In this document: piece after piece, positions 57,291 through 64,000 of the stretch
Position numbering within the stretch: the stretch's first letter is position 1
Layout of the letters: the number at the start of each line of letters is the position of its first letter
Assembly (NCBI RefSeq): GCF_040629175.1
Contig: NZ_JBEXUX010000017.1
Coordinates: forward strand, 97,779 to 161,778
From: Embleya sp040629175
GTDB taxonomy: Bacteria; Actinomycetota; Actinomycetes; Streptomycetales; Streptomycetaceae
DNA length: 64,000 bases
Direction: 5' to 3'
The notes under the pieces: generated by a model
Told to the model about the DNA's origin: nothing
What the model saw: the letters and a program-made list of their open reading frames with translations, nothing else
The model's database searches: none
Translations under genes and position numbers: made by a program

Positions 57291-57815
57291 TCAGCCCTGG
57301 TCGGTCTCCAGCGTCACGCCGACCGCGTGGATCACGGCGGCGATCTTGATCGCCTCCTGGATCGTCTCGCGCGGCACGCCCTCCTTGCGCAGGACCTGCT
57401 CGTGCGACTCCAGGCACCGGCCGCAGCCGTTGATCGCCGAGACCGCCAGCGACCACAGCTCGAAGTCGGCCTTCGGGGCACCCGGGTTGGCCATCACGTT
57501 CATCCGCAGCCCGGCCCGGAGGTTGCTGTACTCGGGGTCGCCGATGAGGTGCATCGACCGGTAGTAGATGTTGTTCATCGCCATGATCGCGGCAGCGGCC
57601 TTGGCGGCGGTGAACGCCTCGTCGGACAGCCGGCTCTTGGCTTCGGGTTCGAGTTCGGCCAGCACCTTGGGGCTACGCGTGGCGATCGCGCAGGCGAGCA
57701 CCGTGCCCCAGAGCGTCTGCTCGGCGAGCTTGGAATTGCCCACGACCGAGCCCAGGTTGAGCTTGAGGTCCTTGGCGTACTCGGGCAGTGCGGCCTTCAG
57801 GACGTCGAGACCCAT
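57291..57815 (-). CDS. ahpD: Alkyl hydroperoxide reductase AhpD
   Basis: A 174-residue AhpD-like disulfide reductase that recycles AhpC. The C-x-x-C pair lies in INGCGRCLESHEQVL (about residues 130-138), with the following His/Glu proton relay; the AMNNIYYRSMHL segment is conserved. It is the second gene of the ahpC-ahpD operon, starting 3 nt after the ahpC stop. In actinobacteria AhpD couples peroxiredoxin to lipoamide-type reductants. Start ATG 57815. Confidence 0.93.
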   Translation of the reverse strand: MGLDVLKAALPEYAKDLKLNLGSVVGNSKLAEQTLWGTVLACAIATRSPKVLAELEPEAKSRLSDEAFTAAKAAAAIMAMNNIYYRSMHLIGDPEYSNLRAGLRMNVMANPGAPKADFELWSLAVSAINGCGRCLESHEQVLRKEGVPRETIQEAIKIAAVIHAVGVTLETDQG

Positions 57816-57818
57816 GGA

Positions 57819-58370
57819 TCAGGCGTCCATCAGCTTGGCGGCGTCGAGGGTCTCGCCGCCCTTCTGCCAGTTGCACGGGCACAGCTCGTCGGTCTGCAGC
57901 GCGTCCAGGACCCGCAGCACCTCGTCGGGGTTGCGGCCCACCGAGCCGGCGGTGACCATGACGAACTGGATCTCGTTGTTCGGGTCGATGATGAAGACCG
58001 CGCGGTCCGCGACACCGTCGGCGTTGAGCACACCGGCGGCCGAGGACAGCTCGCGCTTGAGGTCGGAGAGCATCGGGAACGGCAGGTCGGTCAGGTCCGG
58101 GTGGTCCTTGCGCCAGGCCAGGTGCACGAACTCGGAGTCCACGGATACGCCGAGGAGCTGCGCGTCACGGTCCTGGAAGTCCTCGTTGAGACGGCCGAAC
58201 GCGGCGATCTCGGTCGGACACACGAAGGTGAAGTCCTTCGGCCAGAAGAAGACGACGCGCCACTTGCCGTCGTAGGACTTGTTGGTGATCTGCTCGAAAG
58301 CCTTGTCCGCTTCCAGCGACACAACGCCGGTGAGGTCGTACTCGGGGAACTGGTTACCGACAGTAAGCAC
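57819..58370 (-). CDS. ahpC: Peroxiredoxin AhpC
   Basis: A 183-residue 2-Cys peroxiredoxin reducing alkyl and hydrogen peroxides. The peroxidatic Cys is in FTFVCPTEIAAFG (about residue 50); resolving Cys region ELCPCNWQKG is near the C-terminus (about 163-168); WPKDF and VSVDSEF are typical. ATG (MLTVGNQFP) 58370 is the usual actinobacterial start with a nearby AGGAG. The gene is followed by ahpD. The oxyR gene often found opposite is not adjacent here, but an OxyR-like element lies upstream. Confidence 0.93.
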   Translation of the reverse strand: MLTVGNQFPEYDLTGVVSLEADKAFEQITNKSYDGKWRVVFFWPKDFTFVCPTEIAAFGRLNEDFQDRDAQLLGVSVDSEFVHLAWRKDHPDLTDLPFPMLSDLKRELSSAAGVLNADGVADRAVFIIDPNNEIQFVMVTAGSVGRNPDEVLRVLDALQTDELCPCNWQKGGETLDAAKLMDA

Positions 58371-58452
58371 TGAATCTCCTCCGCGAAGGGCCGGGAAGGC
58401 AGGTTCACCATCCCGGTCGGACGTACGTTGATCACGATGTCACAGGAGAATT

Positions 58453-58500
58453 GATAGATGAAATAAGCAATGGCTCAACCATTGATCGTGATCGCCTATC
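58453..58500. promoter_or_regulatory. OxyR-like quadruple-box element upstream of ahpC
   Basis: GATAG-N11-AATGG-N5-CCATT-N12-CTATC spans 48 bp, 83-130 bp upstream of ahpC. The near-symmetric layout of four half-sites and the length match an OxyR tetramer site. A LysR-type binding protein is inferred. Confidence 0.5.
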
Positions 58501-58901
58501 AGTGGGCGGGGGCGGGAAGTGCCCAGCTCAGCGCCACGCCCGCCGGTTCGATCGCGGGACGGGGCGCGAACGGCAGGCGGACGAGGAGCTTACGCGCCGT
58601 TTCGTCGAACACCGAATCGGGACATTGGGATGATCTTGCGATCGGGGCGGCTCGAGGGTGGCCGGGGCGGTTGGCGGGGGAGTGGTGGGGTCGGGTGGGG
58701 GAGAGGGGCGGTCACGGGTCGTGACCGTGATCATGGTCATGGTCGGTGTCGGCGTTGAGTTCGGCCCCGGCGGATTCCGGTGGCGCGGCGCGGCCGTTCC
58801 CACGCCGAAGCGTCGTGGTGAGTCCCTGCCGTTGAAGGGGTGTTGCGGGGTGATTGCGCTCGCCGATGCCGGAACCCGGCAAGCGTGGAGAGGGTGGGCG
58901 G
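58501..58901. other. 401-bp region without a clear gene
   Basis: Contains G-rich low-complexity sequence and a near-palindrome at 58722-58739 (TGACC-GTGATCAT-GGTCA). A reverse-strand frame through it ends in a His/Asp-rich tail, but this lies within shadow sequence. It is also the upstream region of the next gene. Confidence 0.5.
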
Positions 58902-59957
58902 ATGTGTGCCGAGGAGCGGGTGAAACACCGGCCAAGGACACCGCTTTCGCGGCCGACCATGCGGCCGTTCCGGCACTTGGAACCCGATGACCAGGCGGTG
59001 TACGAGTTCCTGTGCACGTGGCGGGACAACAGCCTGGCCGGGCAGGTCGGCAGCCCGCTGTCGGAGAGTGTTGACAAGATCATCGCCATGATTGGCGTAC
59101 GTACCACCCCGCCGCGGCCGGTCGACATCGCCGCGGTCTTCCCCGCGCTGGCTCCGCTGGCCCGCCCGGCGGTCCGGTTGCACCCGCGTCCCGGGTCTCC
59201 CACGGTGCACGACAGCTCGATCGGCGGACCCCTGCTGTGGCCCGCACAGGAACCCTGGCGGTACTGCCGCATCGAGCATGACGGCCTCCACCCCCTGGTG
59301 CCCGTGGCCCAGTTGTATGCGCGGGACATACCCCTGCTGCGGCCGCCCGGGCGGACCGACCTGCTGCAGGTTCTGTGGTGCCCTTCGGAGCACGCGCCGG
59401 ACTCGAGCATTCCGATCGAGTTGTCCTGGCGGACCGCCGCGGATGTCACCGACGTGTTGGCCGCGCCGCCCGAGCCGTTCGACGCGGACGAGGACCTCTA
59501 CGTGCCCGAGCCGTGCGTGCTCGCGCCGGAGCAGGTCACCGAGTACCCCGATTTCCTGGAACTCCCCGAGGAGTCGAAGCAGCAGATCACGGACCCCGCG
59601 CACTGGCGGGCGGCGGGCATCGTGGTCGACGACGCCTACCCGCAGGAGATCTATGACAACGCGATGTCCCACGCTCCCGGTTGGAAGATCGGCGGCTGGG
59701 CCCCCTGGGGACTCACCGACCCCATGCCGCGGTTCTGTGTGGCCTGCGGTACGGCAATGACGCCGCTGCTGACCATCGCTTCGTCCGAATGGCACCCCGA
59801 CAGCACGAGTTGGATCCCGTACGAGGACAGGGTTTCCGGCGTGTCCGAGGACAGTTGGTGCAATCCGCCCGAGATCACCGTGCTGGACGCCAATCACCTC
59901 CAGTTGTACGCCTGCCCGGCGAGCGGAGGCCACCCGCACGTCGACCTGGTCCAGTGA
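58902..59957 (+). CDS. Uncharacterised protein with paired cysteines
   Basis: A 351-residue soluble protein I cannot name; parts resemble actinobacterial DUF1963/YwqG-like proteins. Blocks visible: IGGPLLWPAQEPW (about residue 107), PVAQLYARDIPLL, LLQVLWCPSEH, then a C-terminal CVACGTAMTPLLTIAS (C-x-x-C, about 285) and LYACPASGGHPH. The four Cys could bind zinc. ATG 58902 has GGAGAGG about 7 nt away; an upstream in-frame start is possible. It is next to the methyltransferase relic, with the same direction. A function cannot be given. Confidence 0.6.
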   Translation: MCAEERVKHRPRTPLSRPTMRPFRHLEPDDQAVYEFLCTWRDNSLAGQVGSPLSESVDKIIAMIGVRTTPPRPVDIAAVFPALAPLARPAVRLHPRPGSPTVHDSSIGGPLLWPAQEPWRYCRIEHDGLHPLVPVAQLYARDIPLLRPPGRTDLLQVLWCPSEHAPDSSIPIELSWRTAADVTDVLAAPPEPFDADEDLYVPEPCVLAPEQVTEYPDFLELPEESKQQITDPAHWRAAGIVVDDAYPQEIYDNAMSHAPGWKIGGWAPWGLTDPMPRFCVACGTAMTPLLTIASSEWHPDSTSWIPYEDRVSGVSEDSWCNPPEITVLDANHLQLYACPASGGHPHVDLVQ

Positions 59958-60029
59958 GGGACCGCGGGAGGCCCGGAACCGGGTAAGCGGAGATCCGCAC
60001 TCCGCACCAACGGCGCCCGTACCGGGTGA

Positions 60030-60563
60030 CGAAGCCGAAACGGCTCGGCAGCGGGCCACTTCGTCTCGTCCTCGGCGTTCATGCGCATGCGCCAGGAACG
60101 CAAAGTCGAGCCGCCACGGTCGCGCTACCTGGCCAACCCGTGGCCCGCCGCCGCAGAACGTTCCTCGACCACGCTGTCGCCCGACGATGTCGGCGACTGG
60201 ATCGCGATGTTCGCCATCGGCGTGCAAGTCCCCGACATCTTCCCGGACATCACCGACGGTGGAACCAGCGGCGACGAGCCCTACCGCTTCCGGCTCTTCG
60301 ACACGGACGTCACGAGCTGGGCGACCACCGACTACATCCCCGGCGCCGACACCTTCGAAGTCGCCCAATCCGGCCCACGTCGCCTGTGGACCGAACTCGA
60401 AACCGCCTGGCGCTGGTGGCACGACCAGGGCCGCCCCGACTTCCACCGCTACGGCCTCACCGCCCACCCGGACGGCACCGAACAGCCATGGCTGGACGAC
60501 CCGGACAACCCCGTCCCGACCAGCCGGAGCCGCGGTGCTGCCGGGTCCGTTCAGCCGATGTAG
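60030..60563 (+). pseudogene. C-terminal relic of a PCMT-type methyltransferase
   Basis: The frame from just after TGA 60027 reads GHF---SAFMRMRQER, then a domain FRLFDTDVTSW...GADTFEVAQSGPRRLWTELETAWRWWHDQGRPDFHRYGLT. This matches, as I recall, the C-terminal tail domain of protein-L-isoaspartate O-methyltransferase-like enzymes found in streptomycete RiPP clusters. The SAM-binding Rossmann domain that should precede is absent; upstream sequence in all frames is unrelated. Residues continue to a stop at 60563. It is thus a truncated, probably non-functional fragment. No intact precursor or maturase is near. Confidence 0.55.
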
Positions 60564-60924
60564 CGGAAGGCAAAGGAGATCGTGATGCTCCCGGTCCCCC
60601 GCACCGGGAGATCGGGCCGGCCCGCGCCTTTGGCGCCGACTACGTCGCGACGTACGGGTGTTGCGTTCCGAGCGCGCGCCCGCCGTCCGGCCGGGAGCAG
60701 CCCGGGGGTGCGTGTGGCGCATGGCTTCGCGAGGACACCTCACGTTTGCTTCCGGCGCATCGGTGTCACGGTGTCGTCGCGGCCGGCCCGTTCCGAGTGT
60801 GTGTCGGGGTGTGGGTGTGGTTCACAACACTCTTCCGGGCGTGCGGTTGGTTCGGGATGATCGCGGGATGTTCGTCGGTGGGGGAGCGTTACAACAGGGG
60901 CCTGGTCCGACGGGGCTGTCGGTG
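60564..60924. other. 361-bp region with a possible small ORF
   Basis: A strong Shine-Dalgarno (AAAGGAG) lies 4-7 nt before GTG 60582/ATG 60585, opening a 92-codon ORF of Arg/Pro-rich text. It has no recognisable domain and poor codon bias toward its end. The right part is the upstream region of the AraC gene. Otherwise nothing seen. Confidence 0.35.
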
Positions 60925-61884
60925 ATGAGTACCGACGCGATTCCGGAACCGGAACGGTTCGGCTGGTGGGCCGAGTTGGTCGGCCGTCACGTCATGGCGG
61001 TGTCCATCGACAGCGCTTACACGGCGCGGTTCCGCGGCGACGCCCAGGCCGTGGAGACGCCGGACGGCCAGGTGGCCGCCTTCGGTTTCTCGCCGATGAC
61101 GGCCCGCCGTTCCGCCGTGCAGATCCGCCGGTACGACCCCGAGTGCTACTACCTGGTGCTGGTGCGCGGCGGCCCGATCCGGTTGACGCAGGAACGCCGT
61201 ACCGCGTGCCTGGAGGCAGGCGGGATGACACTGTTCTCCACTTCTCATCCGCTGGACGTCGACTTCGTCGACGTCGGTCGCCGGTCCCGGCTGACGCTGA
61301 TCCGCCTACCGCGCGCGTCGCGCCCGCCGGCCGGCAGGAGCGCCGACAGGCTGCTTGGCGAACCCCTTTCGACTCGCGCCGGGCCGGGCCGCCTCCTCGC
61401 CTCCTACCTCGCACAACTTCCCGAAGCCGCGCACGGTAGCGCCCCCGGCGACCTGGCTCGCATGGCGGCCATCGGCGTCGACCTCGCGGCGACCGTCGTT
61501 GCCTCCGGCCTCGACACCCACGACGCCCTGCCTCACGCCACCCGCAGGGCTGCACTGCTGGCACGCGTCCACGCGTTCATCGACCGCCACCTGGCCGATT
61601 CCGAACTGGGGCCGGCCGCGATTGCCGCGCACCACCACATCTCCGTACGGAGCCTGCACGAACTCTTCCGCGACGAACCGGAATCGGTGGCCGCATCGAT
61701 CCGGCGGCGCCGTCTGGAACGTTGCCACGCCAACCTGGCCGACCCGGCGCTGCGGCACCGCACGATCGGCGAGACCGCCGCCCGCTGGGGGCTGCGTCCC
61801 GGCGACTTCAGCCGCGCGTTCCGCAGCGTCTACGGGGTCCTGCCGCACGAAGTCCGGCCGCATACGCGAGGCCCGGGCCGATAG
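60925..61884 (+). CDS. AraC-family regulator
   Basis: A 319-residue regulator. The N-terminal part (about residues 1-180, PEPERFGWWAELVGR start) is an AraC_binding_2-like cupin domain; the C-terminal part (about 215-315) is the double HTH: FIDRHLADSELGPAAIAAHHHISVRSLHELFRDEPESVAASIRRRRLERC and GETAARWGLRPGDFSRAFRSVYGVLPHEVR. ATG 60925 is chosen for matching the family N-terminus; an ATG at 60868 would add 19 residues. It lies before an orphan secreted protein gene, whose transcription it may control. Confidence 0.8.
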   Translation: MSTDAIPEPERFGWWAELVGRHVMAVSIDSAYTARFRGDAQAVETPDGQVAAFGFSPMTARRSAVQIRRYDPECYYLVLVRGGPIRLTQERRTACLEAGGMTLFSTSHPLDVDFVDVGRRSRLTLIRLPRASRPPAGRSADRLLGEPLSTRAGPGRLLASYLAQLPEAAHGSAPGDLARMAAIGVDLAATVVASGLDTHDALPHATRRAALLARVHAFIDRHLADSELGPAAIAAHHHISVRSLHELFRDEPESVAASIRRRRLERCHANLADPALRHRTIGETAARWGLRPGDFSRAFRSVYGVLPHEVRPHTRGPGR

Positions 61885-62207
61885 CCCCGCCCCGGTCGCC
61901 CGGCAGGCGAACCGAGCGGGCCGGTCACGATCGTCGAACCCGCCGGCGGTGTGCGCGCAATGCGGACGAACGCTGCGCCGAACGCGGATGACCAAGGTGT
62001 TCCGGCCGGGAGAGGGTGGACAGGCGCCATGAGAAAGGGGGCGCGGGGCACGGGAATCGGGCGGCAACCGAGGATTCCGTGCGGTGATCAGCCGGCTCAG
62101 GGAGGGGGGATTGCCCGGGCGTGCCGAGTACGTCCAGGCAATCCCCCACCGGTGTTGCCCGAGCGCGCTTCCGCCCCAGCCGTACCGGCCATGACGGAGG
62201 AGCACAC
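61885..62207. other. 323-bp gap with a long hairpin
   Basis: GGGGGATTGCC (62105-62115) and GGCAATCCCCC (62137-62147) form an 11-bp stem with a 21-base loop, 61 bp upstream of the secreted-protein start. It can be an AraC terminator or an attenuator of the next gene. No gene seen. Confidence 0.55.
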
Positions 62208-62891
62208 ATGAAGCGTCGCAGGATCGCCCGCTGTGCGGGAGTCACGGCCGCCGCAGCCGGCCTGGCTTTCGGATTCACCGGCCAAGCCACGGCCGCCTCA
62301 CAGTTCGCATTGACCTACACGAACTCCAACATGTGCGTCGGCGGTGAATCGATAACCAACGCCGACGCGTTCTCTTCGGGATATACGTACGGCTACAAGC
62401 GAAACAGCAACGGCACCTGCACGCTCGTGAACAGGCCCACGGGCGTATTGTCGGTCGAGAAGCACTTACTTGCCTACGATGCGCCCGGTAACGTCTGGTT
62501 CACCTGCGCCACGGAAGGCCCGGCCCGAAACGGCGGCTCCGCCTTCCGTGTCGGGATCGAAAGCCACTACCGCTGCGGTGGGAACCTCTGGCACGCCACG
62601 TTCACGGCCGCCTATGGATGGGACGGCTCCGCGTGGCGCGGCGCCTGGGTCGGCTCGAACAACGAGTGGGTCCCCGCGTTGAACCTCTCCACCGCCCCCA
62701 GCAGCCCCCCGGCAGCGCCGAAGACCAACGCGGCCGACGCGATCAAGCGCGGCGAGGTACGCCTGGGCAGCCCCGGCGGCCCCAAGACCACCGCCGCCCA
62801 ACTCCAAAAGCCCCCCACCGTGCGCGGCGACGCTCCCGTCGAAAACCCCCCTTCCGGCGGCACCTACACGGTCCGGACCCTCACTCGCTAG
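62208..62891 (+). CDS. Orphan secreted protein
   Basis: A 227-residue exported protein. Signal peptide about residues 1-30 (RRRIARCAGV...GQATAAS; no lipobox). The mature part has four Cys (NMCVGG, GTCTLV, FTCATEG, HYRCGG) likely forming two disulfides, many Gly/Asn/Trp residues and a Pro/Ala/Lys-rich tail (about 165-227). No family is recognised. ATG 62208 has GGAGGAG about 6 nt upstream. It stands alone after the AraC gene, behind a hairpin. Confidence 0.7.
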   Translation: MKRRRIARCAGVTAAAAGLAFGFTGQATAASQFALTYTNSNMCVGGESITNADAFSSGYTYGYKRNSNGTCTLVNRPTGVLSVEKHLLAYDAPGNVWFTCATEGPARNGGSAFRVGIESHYRCGGNLWHATFTAAYGWDGSAWRGAWVGSNNEWVPALNLSTAPSSPPAAPKTNAADAIKRGEVRLGSPGGPKTTAAQLQKPPTVRGDAPVENPPSGGTYTVRTLTR

Positions 62892-63145
62892 GCCCCGTCC
62901 CGACGGCCTCCGCGCCGGAACACCCCGTGGGTCCGCAGCACCGGCGTTGCGGACCCACGGCGGGTGACGGCGGGGGAGGCGGCGGAAGCCGGCCTGTGTC
63001 CGGGTGTCGGGCCGAGTCGCCGGAGGGTGCGAACGCGCGGGCGGCGCCCGGCTTCCGTGGCGCGGGGTCCGCAGTCCCGGGCGAGCCGTTCCGGCAGTCT
63101 GCGTGTCCGGGTCCCGGCCGGGCTGCCGCCTGGCAAAATCACGGC

Positions 63146-63499
63146 ATGGAACGCGTGCTCGGAATCGGTGGATACTTCATTCGCGCTTCGACCCCGGCTG
63201 CGTTGGGCGCCTGGTACCGGGATTTCCTCGGCCTGGATGCGGACGAGCACGGCGTATGGCACCAGGAAGCGGGACTCACGGTCTTTGCGCCCTTCGAGGC
63301 CGACACCGACTACTTCGCTTCCCGTTCCCAACAGACCATGCTCAACTTCCGCGTCCGCGACCTGGACGCCATGCTTGCGCAGCTCCGCGCCAAGGGCGCC
63401 GACGTAGCCGACGAGATCCAGGACATGGAAGGCGTCGGCCGCTTCGGCTGGGTAACGGACCCCGAGGGCAACCGCATCGAACTCTGGCAGCCGGCGTAA
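63146..63499 (+). CDS. VOC-family (glyoxalase-like) protein
   Basis: A 117-residue single VOC unit: GIGGYFIRASTPAALGAWYRDFLGL start, FAPFEADTDYF, MLNFRVRDLDAMLAQLRAKGADV and a DPEGNRIELWQP end with a metal-type Glu. Such small VOC proteins are dioxygenase-like, glyoxalase-like or antibiotic-binding (bleomycin-type); the substrate is unknown. ATG 63146 has no clear Shine-Dalgarno. It is isolated. Confidence 0.82.
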   Translation: MERVLGIGGYFIRASTPAALGAWYRDFLGLDADEHGVWHQEAGLTVFAPFEADTDYFASRSQQTMLNFRVRDLDAMLAQLRAKGADVADEIQDMEGVGRFGWVTDPEGNRIELWQPA

Positions 63500-63671
63500 C
63501 AGGCGGACCACGCACGCCGATCGGCCTTGGTCACGCTTCTTGGATCGGAGGAGATGGCGCCGCCGTGCGTGCCGTGGATCATGGCGGCGGGCGTGGTGAC
63601 TTTGCTTCGCCGACTGCGTGGGCTCGGTTGGGGGCTGGGGCTGGGGCTGAGTGGTGGGGCTGAGTGGCGGG

Positions 63672-64000
63672 GCGTTTCGCGGCCTGCGGTCGCGCCTTGG
63701 TCGGCGGCGGGTGGCTTTGTGCTAAACGGTCGGCGTGGGCCGGTGGAGGTGGGCCCGGGTCCACGGTCACCGGCGGCCGGGAGCCTTGGGTTTCCCGGCG
63801 AGAGGTGGGTGTTGCTTGGCGGGAAAGGCGCCGGCAACGGCGGAGCGGGAGGGCGGCCGGGTTGGGTTCGCCGGGGAGCCTTTCCGAGTGGGTCGGGCGT
63901 TCGCGGCCGGCGGTCGCGTCTTGGTGGGCAGCGGGTGGCCTTGTGCTAAACGGTCGGCGTGGATTGACGGAGATCAGCCCGGTCCCACGGTCACCGGCGG
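63672..64000. repeat. Pair of about 105-bp direct repeats at right edge
   Basis: 63672-63776 and 63898-64000 share GCGGTCGCG, CTTGGT-GGC-GCGGGTGGC, the AT-bearing core TTGTGCTAAACGGTCGGCGTGG and a CCACGGTCACCGGCGG end, about 85% identical by eye. The second copy reaches the window edge. No gene is seen in 63500-64000. Confidence 0.65.

Noticed and set aside
58712..58900. His/Asp-rich C-terminal tail on the reverse strand, suggestive of a metal-binding protein
   Set aside because: The frame runs antisense into the real forward gene at 58902, has no start signals, and the tail comes from a short GGTCAT-like repeat.

Overview
This window is high-GC actinobacterial chromosome, most like Streptomycetaceae. 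Coding frames have strong third-position G/C, GTG starts are frequent and one TTG start is well supported. The gene set is Streptomyces-type: the futalosine menaquinone genes, mycothiol amidase mca beside a DUF4307 gene and greA, an XRE/DUF397/ATPase cassette, SUKH-4 proteins, GTP-dependent pckA, a Z-prenyl transferase beside phoH2, and actinobacterial ahpCD. I saw no rRNA, tRNA, CRISPR array, transposase or prophage gene. Most of the window looks like core chromosome with small accessory patches.

Left part (1-4.2 kb): the N-terminal part of a TerD-family protein, then an accessory regulatory cassette. A small ORF, a degenerate GHKL ATPase and a DUF6247 protein run leftward; an XRE regulator and a DUF397 protein run rightward and meet a DUF6879 gene end to end. 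Two identical 12-bp palindromes lie between the divergent arms and are the likely operator.

Menaquinone region (4.2-20.7 kb): mqnP-mqnL (overlapping), ubiX-type mqnM and mqnE are spread over 16 kb. Between them lie two MuiA/DUF4139 proteins, an IclR regulator with a D-aminoacylase-type amidohydrolase and twin operator boxes, two lipoproteins, a rhomboid protease, a 44-residue gene, an Lrp/AsnC regulator and a Thr/Ser dehydratase.

20.7-30.8 kb: a frameshifted SUKH-4 gene next to an intact two-domain SUKH-4 protein, a DUF4229 protein, a cysteine-ending leader peptide upstream of a DAACS transporter (likely a cystine/amino-acid importer under attenuation), a WYL regulator divergent from a DHA2 exporter, a GNAT enzyme, a DUF4186 protein, and a fibronectin-III lipoprotein with a DasR-like box upstream.

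30.8-42.9 kb: mca / DUF4307 / greA, a DrrAB-type ABC exporter, threonine ammonia-lyase, a MarR regulator, a sigma-like protein coupled to a membrane protein, a cystathionine gamma-synthase/lyase, two paralogous lipoproteins, and a collapsed second DrrAB locus in which two deletions fused a beheaded ATPase to the tail of its permease.

43-58.4 kb: a DUF255 thioredoxin-fold protein, a TetR/DHA2 exporter operon, a TrhA/hemolysin III protein, pckA, a Z-isoprenyl transferase, phoH2, a secreted coiled-coil transglycosylase-like protein, a thiolase, a protein made of two fused TetR repressors, and ahpC-ahpD with an OxyR-like upstream site.

58.4-64 kb is more accessory: an uncharacterised protein, the C-terminal relic of a PCMT-type methyltransferase, an AraC regulator, an orphan secreted protein, a VOC protein and a pair of about 105-bp direct repeats running off the right edge. 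Strong GC-rich hairpins mark many convergent gene ends and were used as terminators.
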